Shown: piece by piece, positions 6,495 to 6,916 of the stretch
Position numbering within the stretch: the stretch's first letter is position 1
How the letters are laid out: each line of letters starts with the position of its first letter
Assembly: GCA_964535875.1 (NCBI GenBank)
Contig: CAZHUE010000157.1
Coordinates: forward strand, 1-6,916
Direction: 5' to 3'
DNA length: 6,916 nt
Source: QPIN01 sp964535875
GTDB taxonomy: Bacteria; Pseudomonadota; Gammaproteobacteria; Methylococcales; Methylomonadaceae
Made by a program: the position numbers and the translations under genes
The notes under the pieces: model-generated
The model's input: only the letters and a program-made list of their open reading frames with translations
Database searches by the model: none
Told to the model about the DNA's origin: nothing

Positions 6495-6812
6495 GGAGGT
6501 AATGATATTTTACGCAATCTAAACCTTGCTCAAACAAAAAATAATTTACAGGCAATGATTGGTTTAGCACAAGAGCAGGGTATAGATATCGTGTTGATTG
6601 GCGTACCTAAAAATGCACTGTTTTTAAGGGTTGCTTCTTTTTATGAAGAGCTCGCTGAAGAAAATAGTTTATTTTTTGATGGTGAGTTAATTCCAGAATT
6701 GTTAAATGACCCATCATACAAGTCAGATAATGTGCATTTTAACAAGAAAGGTTATCAAGAAATGGCAAAACAAATACATGCGTTGCTTATTAAGAATGGG
6801 GCACTAAAATAA
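6495..6812 (+). pseudogene. SGNH/GDSL arylesterase (TesA-like) C-terminal remnant
   Basis: TesA-like arylesterases / lysophospholipases are periplasmic SGNH hydrolases of about 200 residues. The frame here begins with GGND (block III, the Asn of the oxyanion hole) and continues through ILRNLNLAQTKNNLQAMI, LAQEQGIDIVLIGVPK and FYEELAEENSLFF. It ends with SDNVHFNKKGYQEMA, which holds the block V Asp-x-x-His catalytic pair. About 105 residues remain. The signal peptide, the GDS nucleophile block and the block II Gly are absent, and a TAA (6492-6494) stands directly before GGND. Translation could start only at ATG 6555, which would drop GGND as well and leave 85 residues. As catalysis needs the missing Ser, the product would be inactive. 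The break coincides with that of the dodecin remnant. Confidence 0.78.
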
Positions 6813-6856
6813 GTAAGGAATCAAAATCCTAACGCTTAAACAACGATTGATACAGA

Positions 6857-6916
6857 CTAAATCAACATATACTTCACTCGGTCACGGATGCGGATTTCTA
6901 TCGGTCTATTTTTGCC
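6857..6916 (-). other. Possible C-terminus of a gene cut by the 3' edge
   Basis: On the - strand a 19-codon frame enters from the window end and stops at 6857-6859, with a charged translation (NRPIEIRIRDRVKYM). Base composition rises again here (CGGTCACGGATGCGG). It is too short to recognise, and chance is quite possible. The 45 bases between it and the arylesterase remnant show nothing definite. Confidence 0.15.

Noticed and set aside
6493..6504. Perfect AAGGAGGT Shine-Dalgarno-like sequence followed by ATG at 6502
   Set aside because: The GGAGGT is the Gly-Gly codons of the arylesterase GGND motif. The ATG is only about two bases away and opens a six-codon frame, so this looks like coincidence.
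6555..6812. An intact 85-residue gene starting at ATG 6555
   Set aside because: Homology to arylesterase continues in frame upstream of the ATG to the GGND motif at 6495, and the ATG falls in mid-domain. It is the tail of a larger broken gene.
1..6916. tRNA, rRNA, CRISPR array, complete insertion sequence or replication origin
   Set aside because: No direct-repeat array, transposase gene, terminal inverted repeats around a gene, or tRNA/rRNA signature was found on either strand.

Overview
The window carries part of a serine-cycle / tetrahydrofolate C1 gene cluster from an AT-rich bacterium. The gene set is mtdA, gckA, glyA and ftfL. The GlyA and MscL proteins look gammaproteobacterial (GlyA resembles the E. 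coli enzyme from its first residue), while MtdA and FtfL resemble the methylotroph enzymes described from Methylobacterium. Together with the low GC this points to a type I (gammaproteobacterial, Methylococcales-like) methanotroph, perhaps one of the low-GC marine or host-associated lineages. That placement is inference; there is no rRNA or methane monooxygenase gene here to confirm it.

Layout: positions 1-378 hold no convincing gene. The first ~120 bases are visibly more GC-rich (about 44% by my count) and unassigned. The rest is an AT-rich leader with a candidate -10 box and an imperfect hairpin ahead of mtdA. mtdA (379-1236), gckA (1286-2644) and glyA (2674-3930) follow on the + strand with gaps of 49 and 29 bases and look like one operon. 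A strong stem-loop terminator (4001-4038), preceded by a run of eight C, separates glyA from ftfL (4072-5745). mscL (5894-6292) follows as an unrelated osmotic-safety gene. The last ~600 bases are a scar: the C-terminal half of a dodecin (- strand, 6367-6492) abuts the C-terminal half of an SGNH/GDSL arylesterase (+ strand, 6495-6812). Both have lost their N-terminal halves at the same point.

Metabolic logic: FtfL activates formate to 10-formyl-H4F. A cyclohydrolase (Fch, not in this window) would convert this to methenyl-H4F. MtdA interconverts methenyl- and methylene-H4F with NADP(H). GlyA transfers the C1 unit to glycine to give serine. After transamination and reduction (Sga and Hpr, not in this window), GckA phosphorylates glycerate to 2-phosphoglycerate. 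No complete new system is evident. The least expected structures are the double-truncation junction near 6487-6495, the leader hairpin before mtdA, and the terminator inside the C1 cluster.
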